From NCBI GenBank assembly GCA_022828225.1, contig JAJEJG010000020.1, positions 21,686-85,685 of the forward strand: 64,000 bases of DNA, given 5' to 3'. The stretch's first letter is position 1. The number at the start of each line of letters is the position of its first letter. A program made the position numbers and the translations under genes. The notes under the pieces are model-generated. The model made no database searches and had not been told where the DNA came from. It saw nothing but the letters and a program-made list of their open reading frames with translations. Positions 43,324 to 51,646 of this stretch are shown one piece after another. This DNA comes from Nitrospirales bacterium. Its GTDB lineage: Bacteria > Nitrospirota > Nitrospiria > Nitrospirales > UBA8639.

Positions 43324-44709
43324 CTAACCCGTAGGTTGGAGTTGCGCGGCGGGGAGCAGAAATTCGATCGTCGTGCCTTTGCCGTATTCGCTCTCGATGT
43401 GAAGCGTGCCGCCGTGCAATTGCACGAGATGTTTGACAATGGCGAGACCAAGGCCGGTGCCGCCTTCCACGCGGGAACGCGCTTTCTCGACTCTGTAAAA
43501 TCGTTCCGTTATGCGAGGCAGATCGTTTGGCGGTATACCTTGTCCCGTGTCTTTGACCGTAATGCGGACCTGATGGGTAGCCGTTTTCGCGGCGAGGAAA
43601 CTGACCGTTCCCCCTTTCGGCGTATACTTCACGGCGTTGTCGACCAGATTCACGAGGATCTGAGAGAGCCGGTCCCGGTCGGCCTGGACCGATAGATCGG
43701 GAGGGACCCGGTTGACCAGCTTCACGTCTTTTTTCGCGGCATCCTTCTCGAACATCGCCGAGACGTCGTGCACGAAGGTCCCAAGACTGATGGGCATGGG
43801 ATCCAGGACCACTTTGCCCGTCTCGATGTCGGAAAGGTTCAGCAGATCGTCAATCAAGCGCCCCATGCGTTCCGCGTGGCTGTTCGCGACCTCGAGAAAT
43901 CGCCGGTGCGTGTCCGATTCCAACCTAGTTTCATCAAGCACGGTCTCCAGGTAGCCTTTGATGGCGGTCAACGGCGTGCGTAACTCATGGGACACGTTGG
44001 CCACGAATTCCGCGCGGACCGCTTCCAGCCGCCGGAGTTCGGAAATGTCGTGCAGGACAAGTAAAAAGCCCCGGCGCTCCAGGGAAAAAGGCATGGGCAT
44101 GGCATTCACTTCGATGATTCTCAGGGAGGGGAAATGACTCTCGATTTCCCGCTTGTACGGCTCCGCGGTATCGAGGGCCTGACACATCTCCACCCACTCG
44201 GCCAATCCCTTGTCCCTGACGACCTCCAATAAGGTGCGCCGTTCTGCCTGATCATGGGCGACACCAAGAATCCGCTGCGCAGCCGGATTCATGAGAATCA
44301 CGTATCCTTGTCCATCCAGGGCAATGACGCCTTCCGTCATATTTTCCAGGATCGCGGTGCCCTTGGCCCGTTCGGATTCCAGGACTTCAACCTTGGTCAG
44401 CGGGTAAGCCGTGATGTAATCCAATGCCTTTCTCAGACCGCTCAACTCACCTTCGCCGGCTGTCCTCCCCTGCTCACGCCAATCCTGCAACAGCCGCTCG
44501 ACCCGGGTGTCGATTTCATGGACCGGCATCAGAAGCCGGCGGCCCAACCACATACCCAAAGGAAACCCCAACCCGGCAACCACCAGGACTCCGGCCCAAA
44601 GTATGACACCTGCCGCCCCGGAAGAGGTCAACAGCCACATCGTCGCCATGCCGATCAACGTCATGGAACCGAGGCATACGCCCAAACGGGAAATCAACCG
44701 GCCCTTCAA
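43324..44709 (-). CDS. phoR: phosphate-regulon sensor histidine kinase
   Basis: A 461-residue membrane kinase starting at a TTG. Two N-terminal transmembrane spans (LGSMTLIGMATMWLLTSSG, VILWAGVLVVAGLGFPLGMW) are followed by a PAS domain (LENMTEGVIALDGQGYVILM). The H box is FVANVSHELRTPLTAIKGYL and the ATPase boxes are LVNLVDNAVKYTPKGG, VKDTGQGIPPNDL and GGTGLGLAIVKHLV. The small periplasmic loop is typical of PhoR, which senses phosphate through Pst/PhoU. It lies 52 bases after phoB. Confidence 0.95.
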   Translation of the reverse strand: MKGRLISRLGVCLGSMTLIGMATMWLLTSSGAAGVILWAGVLVVAGLGFPLGMWLGRRLLMPVHEIDTRVERLLQDWREQGRTAGEGELSGLRKALDYITAYPLTKVEVLESERAKGTAILENMTEGVIALDGQGYVILMNPAAQRILGVAHDQAERRTLLEVVRDKGLAEWVEMCQALDTAEPYKREIESHFPSLRIIEVNAMPMPFSLERRGFLLVLHDISELRRLEAVRAEFVANVSHELRTPLTAIKGYLETVLDETRLESDTHRRFLEVANSHAERMGRLIDDLLNLSDIETGKVVLDPMPISLGTFVHDVSAMFEKDAAKKDVKLVNRVPPDLSVQADRDRLSQILVNLVDNAVKYTPKGGTVSFLAAKTATHQVRITVKDTGQGIPPNDLPRITERFYRVEKARSRVEGGTGLGLAIVKHLVQLHGGTLHIESEYGKGTTIEFLLPAAQLQPTG

Positions 44710-44724
44710 CGTCGGTGTCTCCTT

Positions 44725-44761
44725 ATCCTTCGACTCCGCTGATGCTACGCTCAGGACAGGT
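44725..44761. repeat. nested-type palindrome alone in phoB-phoR gap
   Basis: CCTTCGACTCCGCTGATGCT then ACGCTCAGGACAGG, a variant with an extra internal TGATGCTACGC. It fills almost the entire intergenic gap and must be transcribed between phoB and phoR. Confidence 0.7.
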
Positions 44762-45457
44762 CTACCCTTCTTCCTCGAAGCGGTAGCCCACGCCCTTGAC
44801 CGTCACGATCCGGTGACTTTCATCCTTGAGTTTTTCCCGAAGACGCCTGATGTGCACGTCCACCGTCCGCGATTCGATCTCCACGGCATTGGCATACCCC
44901 CAGACCATTTCCAATATTTGCTCCCGATTCAACACCCGGCCGTTGGCTTGGATCAGCGCACCGAGCAGATCGAATTCCTTGACCGTGAGGTCGATCAGAC
45001 TGTCCGCAACCCGGACTTGGTGTTTCGATTCGTCAATTTCCAGCGTCCCGACCCGCCGGACCCCGCCTGTTTGCGGATCGCGCCCCCGCCGCAAAACTGC
45101 CTTGATCCGCGCCACCAACTCCCTTGGGGAAAATGGCTTGACAAGGTAATCGTCCGCGCCTATTTCCAGGCCTACCACACGATCGACTTCTTCCGCTTTG
45201 GCCGTCAGCATGATGATCGCCACGTTGGCGAGGGTCCGATCACGACGAAGCAACCGGCAGATTTCCAACCCATCGATCCCGGGCAGCATGAGATCCAGCA
45301 CGATCAGGTCCGGGCGTTCGGTCCGGGCGAGTTGGAGCGCCGTTTCTCCCTCAGACGCCTCGATACAGGACAGTCCTTCCTTTTCCAGGTGGTGGCGAAC
45401 AAGATCAACGATCGCCTGTTCATCATCCACGATTAAGGCTTTCAGCGCCATGGACAC
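44762..45457 (-). CDS. phoB: phosphate-regulon response regulator
   Basis: A 231-residue OmpR/PhoB-type regulator. ALIVDDEQAIVDLVRHHLEK is the acidic pocket, LIVLDLMLPGIDGLEICRLL holds the phospho-acceptor aspartate, and DDYLVKPFSPRELVARIKAV the conserved lysine. The C-terminal winged helix ends with VWGYANAVEIESRTVDVHIR and VTVKGVGYRFEE. It heads phoB-phoR and has its own Pho-box-like upstream site, consistent with autoregulation. Confidence 0.96.
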   Translation of the reverse strand: MSMALKALIVDDEQAIVDLVRHHLEKEGLSCIEASEGETALQLARTERPDLIVLDLMLPGIDGLEICRLLRRDRTLANVAIIMLTAKAEEVDRVVGLEIGADDYLVKPFSPRELVARIKAVLRRGRDPQTGGVRRVGTLEIDESKHQVRVADSLIDLTVKEFDLLGALIQANGRVLNREQILEMVWGYANAVEIESRTVDVHIRRLREKLKDESHRIVTVKGVGYRFEEEG

Positions 45458-45493
45458 CCCGAATCTGTCATTGGTATGGAAAGAGTTTCTTCC

Positions 45494-45900
45494 GTCATTC
45501 CCGACGCTAGTAATCGGGAATCCAGTGTCTTTATCGTCTGTCTATCCATTCGTGAGGACCCTATAGGCTCCATGTTTCATTTGTGTTAAGGCTTCTTCTC
45601 AATCCGTGGAATTTTCGTGTTCAATGTAGCACAAAGGCGCAAAACAGACTATGGGCCCGCTCGCGTACGGAACCGCTTCTTTATGATTGAACATAATTTC
45701 CACTTAAGGATATTCTGTTAGCTCTGCCGTGCCGTACTCTCCAATTCGTCATTCCCGACGCTTGTCCTCGACATTTTTTATCGAGGATCTAAATCGGGAA
45801 TCCAGGGTTTTTGGTTCCAGTCGGGCAGCGCAAATGGAGGGACACAAGAGAAAGACGCTGGATCCCCGATCGGGTCGGGGATGACAGAAGGAGAAAAATG
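45494..45900. repeat. GTCATTCCCGAC-type inverted repeats in phoB/SBP gap
   Basis: 45458-45953 has no gene. GTCATTCCCGACGCTAGTAAT-type unit at 45495-45530; then a longer one at 45749-45900 with GTCATTCCCGACGCTTGTCC TCGAC, an internal TTTTTTATCGAG, AATCGGGAATCCAGGG, and the opposite arm GACGCTGGATCCCCGATCGG GTCGGGGATGACAG. The Pho-box candidate lies between the two units. Confidence 0.7.
45574..45590 (-). promoter_or_regulatory. candidate Pho box upstream of phoB
   Basis: On the minus strand CTTAAC-ACAAA-TGAAAC, half-sites 11 bp apart, about 117 bases before phoB. It shares the CTTAACAC half with the pstS site. Confidence 0.5.
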
Positions 45901-45953
45901 GGAATGACAGGATCGGGATGTCGTTGGCGCTTTTCATACCAATGGTGTAGCCA

Positions 45954-47450
45954 ATGATCAGCCTGAAACGGCTGTGGGTGCTCCTGCTGATTGTCCTCTG
46001 TACGGCTTGTACGGACCCGGTTTCCGACGCGTTCCGTTTCGGTCTGGCCGGCGCGCCCGCCAACCTCGATCCGCGCTTTGCCACGGATGCGGCGTCGGCT
46101 CGCGTCAACCGCCTGCTCTATGCCAGGTTGGTGGATTTCAACGACACCTTTGAACCCGTGCCGGCCCTGGCCGATTGGGAACAACTGTCGCCCACCCATT
46201 ATCGCTTCCATCTCAAAACGAATGTGCAACCGTTCCATGACGGCACGCGGCTGACCGCTCACGACGTCAAAGCCACGTATGACTTTATCCTGAATGCGGA
46301 CAACGCCTCCCCGCACCGCGCCTCGTTGGCCGTCATCGACCGTATCGCCGTTGACGACGAAACGAGTCTCGATTTTTTTCTGAACCGTCCGGAGCCGCTC
46401 TTCCCGGGATACCTGGTCATCGGCATCGTGCCGGCGCATCTGATCGCCGCACACCATCCGCTTCACGAGCACCCGATCGGAAGCGGACCATTTTCCTTCC
46501 TGGCGCGTCCGGACGAGACCCGACTCCACCTCCTCAGGATTCGGGATCAACAACGCTTTGAATTCATCACGGTCCCGGACCCCACGGTCCGGACGCTAAA
46601 ACTGATGGCCGGAGAAATCGACATGCTCCAAAACGATCTCCCCCCGGAACTCGTCGACTACCTGGAACACGACCGAATGCTGAGAGTCCAACGAACAGCC
46701 GGCACGAATTTTTCGTACCTTGGATTCAGCCTTGAAGACGCAGTGACCCGGCAGGTATTCGTACGAAGGGCCATTGCCCATGCCATCAATCGCCAAGAGA
46801 TCATCCGATACGTCCTGGACAATGGCGCCAGGCCGGCCCAGTCGTTATTGCCGCCCGAACATTGGGCCGGCGCGCAAGACCTCGACCCGATTACCTACGA
46901 TCCTGAAAAAGCTCAAGCGCTGTTACGCCAGGCCGGATACTCCCGCGAGCAGCCGGCCAAAATCGTCTACAAAACGTCAAGCGATCCCTTTCGGATCAGG
47001 CTCGCTACCATTCTTCAACATCAACTGAAAAGCGTCGGGATTGACGTGGACCTGCGCAGCTACGACTGGGGCACGTTCTACGGAGACATCAAGGCCGGCA
47101 GATTCCAGATGTACAGCCTGGCATGGGTGGGCATCCATACCCCCGATATATTCGATTACGTGTTCCACAGCCGATCGATACCCCCAAACGGGGCGAACCG
47201 CGGCCGGTTCCGCAGCACAGTGGCCGATACGTTCATCGACCATGCGCGGGCGGCTCCCGATCTCGAAACCAAACGACAATGGTACGTGCAACTCCAGCAT
47301 CACTTGGCCGACGCGCTGCCATACGTGCCTTTGTGGTACGAAGACCATATTTTCATCGCGCACCGGGAGATCGAAGGCTTTGCCATAGCCCGGGACGGCA
47401 ATTACGACGGCCTGATACACGTACGCCGTTCACCTCCTGACGCGTTGTAA
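45954..47450 (+). CDS. peptide/nickel-type ABC transporter substrate-binding lipoprotein
   Basis: A 498-residue SBP_bac_5 family receptor. The N-terminus ISLKRLWVLLLIVLCTACTD is a probable lipoprotein signal. FRFGLAGAPANLDPRFATDA, LADWEQLSPTHYRFHLKTNV, HDVKATYDFILNADNA, AGTNFSYLGFSLEDAVTRQV, FVRRAIAHAINRQEIIRYVL and PYVPLWYEDH are the family's ordered blocks. Its stop abuts the permease start, so the three genes form an operon. The ligand (oligopeptide, dipeptide or nickel) cannot be assigned. Confidence 0.92.
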   Translation: MISLKRLWVLLLIVLCTACTDPVSDAFRFGLAGAPANLDPRFATDAASARVNRLLYARLVDFNDTFEPVPALADWEQLSPTHYRFHLKTNVQPFHDGTRLTAHDVKATYDFILNADNASPHRASLAVIDRIAVDDETSLDFFLNRPEPLFPGYLVIGIVPAHLIAAHHPLHEHPIGSGPFSFLARPDETRLHLLRIRDQQRFEFITVPDPTVRTLKLMAGEIDMLQNDLPPELVDYLEHDRMLRVQRTAGTNFSYLGFSLEDAVTRQVFVRRAIAHAINRQEIIRYVLDNGARPAQSLLPPEHWAGAQDLDPITYDPEKAQALLRQAGYSREQPAKIVYKTSSDPFRIRLATILQHQLKSVGIDVDLRSYDWGTFYGDIKAGRFQMYSLAWVGIHTPDIFDYVFHSRSIPPNGANRGRFRSTVADTFIDHARAAPDLETKRQWYVQLQHHLADALPYVPLWYEDHIFIAHREIEGFAIARDGNYDGLIHVRRSPPDAL

Positions 47451-48389
47451 TTGATTGTGTTCGTGCGATTTCTCATATCACGGATTCTGACGGCGTTCGC
47501 CGTGGTGTTCGGTGTCGTCTGTCTTGTCTTCTTTTTGCTCCACCTGGTACCCGGCGACCCCGTGGAAGTCATGCTGGGCGAATCCGCACGCCCCGCGGAC
47601 AGAGCCGCCCTGCAACAAGCTCTGGGACTCGACCTGCCGCTGCACGTACAGTTCGGCCGTTACTTGGCAAACTTGTCTCAATTCGACTTGGGGACTTCCT
47701 TCTACTCGAAACGCCCGATCCGCGACCTGCTCCTGGAACGGCTGCCGGCCACGGTTGAACTCGGGGTCGCGGCGCTCCTGGTGGCCCTGCTCATGGCCGT
47801 ACCTCTCGGCATTCTGGCCGCGGTGAAAAAAGAGACCGCGTGGGACGTCGGGGCTACGGGAGTTGCCCTGTTCGGCGTCTCCATTCCCAATTTCTGGATG
47901 GGGCCCATGCTGATTCTGGTCGGGGCGTTGTGGCTGGGGTGGTTCCCCGTGAGCGGACGGGAAGGCGTCGCCTCGCTGGTCCTGCCGGCTCTGACTCTGG
48001 GCACGGCACTGGCGGCCATTCTCTCGCGCATGATCCGCAGCGCTCTGCTGGAAGTCCTGAATGAAGACTTCATGCGCACCGCGCGCGGCAAAGGCCTTGC
48101 CGAGCGGACCGTCATTCTTCGACACGGCTTGCGGAACGCGCTGCTCCCCGTGATCACGTTGGTGGGCTTGCAACTCGGAGCGTTGCTGAGCGGGGCCGTG
48201 ATTACGGAAACCGTGTTTTCCTGGCCGGGCATCGGGTCCCTGGTCGTCGAGGCCATTCACCGCCGCGACTATCCCGTGGTGCAGGCCACGGTGCTGTGCA
48301 TCAGCGTGTCCTACGTGGCGCTGAACGTGCTCACGGATCTCACGTATGCCCGGATCGATCCCCGCGTCCGGCTCGGGAGCCGGCCATGA
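47451..48389 (+). CDS. ABC transporter permease, DppB/OppB type
   Basis: A 312-residue inner-membrane permease. The first possible start is a TTG immediately after the upstream stop; GTG codons at 47457 and 47463 are alternatives. FLISRILTAFAVVFGVVCLV is the first span, then FFLLHLVPGDPVEVMLGESA, IPNFWMGPMLILVGALWLGW and the EAA loop MRTARGKGLAERTVILRHGL. ETVFSWPGIGSLVVEAIHRR is the classic C-terminal signature. Confidence 0.93.
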   Translation: MIVFVRFLISRILTAFAVVFGVVCLVFFLLHLVPGDPVEVMLGESARPADRAALQQALGLDLPLHVQFGRYLANLSQFDLGTSFYSKRPIRDLLLERLPATVELGVAALLVALLMAVPLGILAAVKKETAWDVGATGVALFGVSIPNFWMGPMLILVGALWLGWFPVSGREGVASLVLPALTLGTALAAILSRMIRSALLEVLNEDFMRTARGKGLAERTVILRHGLRNALLPVITLVGLQLGALLSGAVITETVFSWPGIGSLVVEAIHRRDYPVVQATVLCISVSYVALNVLTDLTYARIDPRVRLGSRP

Positions 48390-49201
48390 TCCGCCTCCGG
48401 ATACCTCTCGGCGTCATCCTGCTCTGGGCCCTGGTCGCGCTCCTCACGCCCGTGCTGCCCCTGGCTCCGAACGCCATAGACCTGCCGCATATCCTCACAC
48501 CCGGTAGCCCGGACGAATGGTTGGGCTACGATGACCTGGGCCGGCCGGTGTTCGATCGCTTGGTGGTGGGTGCAAGAACGTCGTTTCTCGTGGCTTTTGC
48601 CGTCGTGAGCCTGTCGCTGATCATCGGGAGCCTGCTCGGCGCCATCGGGGCGTATGCCGGTGGATGGATCGACCTGGTCCTCGTTCGCGTCATCGACGTC
48701 TTTCTCGCCTTCCCGGGAATCCTGCTGGCCATTGCGCTGGCCGGCGTGATGGGGCCGGGCATCGACAACGTCGTCATCGCCCTGTCGGTCGTGAGTTGGG
48801 TGGGATACGCCCGATTGGCCCGCGCCCAAGTTCTCTCGATGAAAGAACGCGATCACGTCTATGCCGCGGTGGCAGTCGGCACCCCACCGCCACAGATCAT
48901 CGCCCGCCACCTGCTCCCGCTCATCGGTGCTCCCCTGATTGTGGAAGCCAGTTTCGGCGTGGCCGGCGTGGTCATCGGTGAAGCCGGCCTGTCGTTTCTG
49001 GGATTGGGCGTGCAACCGCCCGCCGCGTCATGGGGCAGCATGATCCGCGACGGCACACGGTACATGCTGGTTGCTCCGCATATGGTCATCGCTCCGGGTT
49101 TGGCTCTCATGGTCGTGGTCCTCTCCATGAACCTCCTCGGAGACCGGCTACGCGATTGGCTGGACGTGAAAAATCAATCACGAAAAACCGTAGACAACTA
49201 A
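48386..49201 (+). CDS. ABC transporter permease, DppC/OppC type
   Basis: A 271-residue second permease whose ATG overlaps the previous stop (ATGA). RLRIPLGVILLWALVALLTP, YDDLGRPVFDRLVVGARTSF, VIDVFLAFPGILLAIALAGV, LSMKERDHVYAAVAVGTPPP and EAGLSFLGLGVQPPAASWGS are all typical. No ATPase genes follow within the window, so ATP-binding subunits must be encoded elsewhere. Confidence 0.93.
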   Translation: MIRLRIPLGVILLWALVALLTPVLPLAPNAIDLPHILTPGSPDEWLGYDDLGRPVFDRLVVGARTSFLVAFAVVSLSLIIGSLLGAIGAYAGGWIDLVLVRVIDVFLAFPGILLAIALAGVMGPGIDNVVIALSVVSWVGYARLARAQVLSMKERDHVYAAVAVGTPPPQIIARHLLPLIGAPLIVEASFGVAGVVIGEAGLSFLGLGVQPPAASWGSMIRDGTRYMLVAPHMVIAPGLALMVVVLSMNLLGDRLRDWLDVKNQSRKTVDN

Positions 49202-49202
49202 C

Positions 49203-49345
49203 TCGTTCCCCTCCTTTGCCTGCCCTGAGCGCAGTCGAAGGGTAAGGAGGGGCGAGGGGAGGTAGAGGCTTTGCCAGGATGGCACCTTTCGCTCCTTGGA
49301 GAGGTGGCTCTACCCCACCTGGCCTCCCCTTACAAAGGGGAGGGA
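49203..49345. repeat. composite palindrome with nested palindrome
   Basis: CCCCTCCTTTG, then CCTGCCCTGAGCGCAGTCGA AGGG inserted, then TAAGGAGGGG; followed by GGAGGTAGAGG and TCTACCCCACCTGGCCTCCC with CTTACAAAGGGGAGG. Lies after the permease operon. Confidence 0.8.
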
Positions 49346-49439
49346 AAGAACACGATCGTTCCTGCTCAGATTGCCTATTCTGTCAAAGCATGAGTGAATA
49401 CAGATAAGGATGACGGAAGGAGAAAGTCAGGCAAAAGCC

Positions 49440-49634
49440 ATGAAACAGCGCATCATCGGTTTTCATCAGGACGAACACGGGGATTGGGTCGCGGATCTCG
49501 CATGCGGCCACGGGCAACACGTCCGTCACGACCCGCCCTGGAGCGAACGACCCTGGGTCGTGACTCCACAGGGCAGAGAACAAAAGTTAGGAGACGTGCT
49601 TCCGTGTAAAAAATGCGACGAGGAATCGCCGTGA
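49440..49634 (+). CDS. DUF3565 family small protein
   Basis: About 64 residues from the ATG at 49440; an in-frame ATG at 49410 is possible. KQRIIGFHQDEHGDWVADLA, CGHGQHVRHDPPWSERPW and LPCKKCDEESP are the family pattern. The Cys-x-His...Cys-x2-Cys arrangement suggests a metal site. Function unknown. The gene ends one base before the convergent 49636-50046 gene. Confidence 0.82.
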   Translation: MKQRIIGFHQDEHGDWVADLACGHGQHVRHDPPWSERPWVVTPQGREQKLGDVLPCKKCDEESP

Positions 49635-49635
49635 A

Positions 49636-50046
49636 TCAGTTCCGGCCCGCCTCGGACGGGCCGTCAACCGGCGGCGGATGAGCGGGGTCCCAATACTGTA
49701 AGCGGTCGATCAGGGGTTGGGCGTCCGGGCTGGTGGATTGCGTGGGCTCACTGGGACCATGGTCCCAAGTCAGTGTGGCATAGCCGTGATCATGCAGGGT
49801 GTTGCGGATGACTGCGACGAGTGCGTCAAGGGTGACTTCGTCCCCCGCTCGCAGGTCCAACACGCGTTGCGCGTTCTCGGCGGGCGGAGGCGCGTCGTGC
49901 AGCAACGCCCAACAACGGTCAAAGACCGTTCGGCGAACGTCTTCCGGCACGTTCAGGCTCGGGATGTCCGCGGTACACAGCGCCGCGACCATGAGCACGA
50001 ATTGGAGGTCCGGCAGTCCGGGATTGTCAAGGTCGAGTGTCTGCAT
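49636..50046 (-). CDS. hypothetical protein
   Basis: A 136-residue protein I do not recognise. The N-terminal ~90 residues look helical (PGLPDLQFVLMVAALCTADI, RRTVFDRCWALLHDAPPPAE), followed by DALVAVIRNTLHDHGYATLT and a proline-rich tail. No signal peptide. It lies 50 bases upstream of the channel gene's stop, not in an obvious operon. Coding is supported by length, codon bias and clean boundaries. Confidence 0.6.
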   Translation of the reverse strand: MQTLDLDNPGLPDLQFVLMVAALCTADIPSLNVPEDVRRTVFDRCWALLHDAPPPAENAQRVLDLRAGDEVTLDALVAVIRNTLHDHGYATLTWDHGPSEPTQSTSPDAQPLIDRLQYWDPAHPPPVDGPSEAGRN

Positions 50047-50096
50047 GGCGAGAACGTATCTTATTGAGACCGGGACACGTTTTTCAATCTTTCCGT

Positions 50097-50915
50097 TTAC
50101 GACCTGGCAAAAAATCCTCTGGGCTGATGCCGGCCTTCATCAGTTACCCGATAGGGACTGCTCAGCCAGTACGCCGCGCCGACGAGCAAGGCTCCGCCGA
50201 CAATATTTCCCAGTCCGACGAAGATCTGGTTCCACATGAACCCGTTCCACGTAATGGCCTCGCCATGCGGGAGGAACAGCGCGATCCCCAACGCCGACTG
50301 GTTCGCAATACTGTGCTCGAATCCACTCCCCACGAATGCAAACACGCCCCAGAAGAGCACCATGATTTTCGCGGTTTCATTCGTGATCCGGGCCGCCATC
50401 CACACGGCCAGGCACACCAGCATGTTACAGAGCACGCCCCGGCTGAAGAGTTCCCAGGCCGGGACGGACATTTTCGCCTCAGCCACCTTCAAGAACAGAT
50501 CCGCCTGCGGGGCTTGCGCCACCACCCCGGACTGCGCGACCAACCAGGCCACGGCCAACGAGCCAACGAGGTTGCCGATAAACGACCAGACGAAAATCCA
50601 GGCCACGTATTTCCAGGCGATCGCCCGGGAAAGTGCGCCGATGGTGCAGACCATCGTGTTGCCCGTGAACAGTTCCGATCCGGCAAAGATGACGAGCGTC
50701 AGGCCGACGCCGAATGAGACGCCCATCACCAGGTTCAGGGAAGGCGACCCTTGAGCGAAGAAGGGCGCTCCCACGCTGAAAATCAAACAGACGCCGAAGC
50801 CCAAATAGATACCGGCCAGGGCCGATAAAATGAAATAGCCTCCGGGCGAGTGGAGCATATAGTCCACTTTTTTCCGTGAAACGTCCGACATGTGCTTCAG
50901 ATCTTCTCGATACAT
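50097..50915 (-). CDS. formate/nitrite channel (FocA/NirC family)
   Basis: A 272-residue pentameric membrane channel for formate, nitrite or related small anions. The ATG at 50915 follows GAAGAGGTGCGAATC. GYFILSALAGIYLGFGVCLI is the first span, FAGSELFTGNTMVCTIGALS the conserved ELFTGN block, then GNLVGSLAVAWLVAQSG, GVLCNMLVCLAVWMA (the LCNxLVCL signature), GSGFEHSIANQSALGIALFL and GLGNIVGGALLVGAAYWL. In a nitrite oxidiser a nitrite uptake role is attractive but unproven. Its upstream region carries a MITE. Confidence 0.93.
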   Translation of the reverse strand: MYREDLKHMSDVSRKKVDYMLHSPGGYFILSALAGIYLGFGVCLIFSVGAPFFAQGSPSLNLVMGVSFGVGLTLVIFAGSELFTGNTMVCTIGALSRAIAWKYVAWIFVWSFIGNLVGSLAVAWLVAQSGVVAQAPQADLFLKVAEAKMSVPAWELFSRGVLCNMLVCLAVWMAARITNETAKIMVLFWGVFAFVGSGFEHSIANQSALGIALFLPHGEAITWNGFMWNQIFVGLGNIVGGALLVGAAYWLSSPYRVTDEGRHQPRGFFARS

Positions 50916-50939
50916 GATTCGCACCTCTTCTCTGGTTAT

Positions 50940-51081
50940 GGAACCTCTGATTTATTGCACTATCGGGCGCATGGCGGCGTTGTGTCCTCGCTCAACCCTC
51001 ACCTATCTCTCTGATAAGCCTCGGGTTTCGCTCCGGGACGCCTTGCCCTGCATCCCGCTATCACCATAAATCAGAGGTTCC
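50940..51081. mobile_element. 142-bp MITE-like element with 16-bp inverted ends
   Basis: GGAACCTCTGATTTAT at 50940-50955 is the perfect inverse of ATAAATCAGAGGTTCC at 51066-51081. Both ends are flanked by TTAT (50936-50939 and 51082-51085), a plausible 4-bp target duplication. There is no open frame inside, so mobility would depend on a transposase elsewhere. It starts 24 bases upstream of the channel gene's start codon. Confidence 0.8.
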
Positions 51082-51269
51082 TTATGGAAGTTGGACGCAA
51101 GTAATCGTCGGGACCATTTTGACTCAGACCGCGTGAAAGGTATGGATTGGAGCGCGAAGAATGCTTCTATAGTATAGAGCGAGACGGCCAAAAGAAACAC
51201 GGCATGCTGAATTTTTTGAAAATTTCCAGTTCGGACAAGAACAGAAGGGTGGGCATAGTGAAGCAGGAA

Positions 51270-51470
51270 TGTTCTTTTCCTCCCCTTTGTAAGGGGAGGC
51301 CAGGTGGGGTAGAGCCACCCGCGCATGGAGCAGGGTTCGCCATGATAGCCGCAAGCTCTACCTCCCCTTCGCCCCTCCCCTTCGACAGGCTCAGGACAGG
51401 CTTACAAAGGAGGGGAAAGAAGACCGAGAAATTGTCAACGCCTGTCCTGAGCGCTGTCGAAGGGAATTGG
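51270..51470. repeat. composite palindromes with nested copies
   Basis: 51086-51646 has no convincing gene. CTCCCCTTTGTAAGGGGAGG with CCAGGTGGGGTAGAG (51280-51315), then CTACCTCCCCTTCGCCCCTC followed by CCCTTCGACAGGCTCAGGAC AGG and CTTACAAAGGAGGGG (51358-51417), then a free-standing CGCCTGTCCTGAGCGCTGTC GAAGGG (51440-51466). Confidence 0.8.
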
Positions 51471-51646
51471 TGAACACATACAGGGATGACGGTAGGGGGC
51501 GCCTTGGTTGTGTCAGCGATTGTCTCCTCCCATAATGGAGGTCATGGGTCAAACGGCGTCATCACCTTCGCCATCAGCGTTCGTTCACGTAACAATTTTC
51601 GTTGTCAGACTTACCTCTTCCACCAAGGGCCGTAGGAGGGCAGTGA

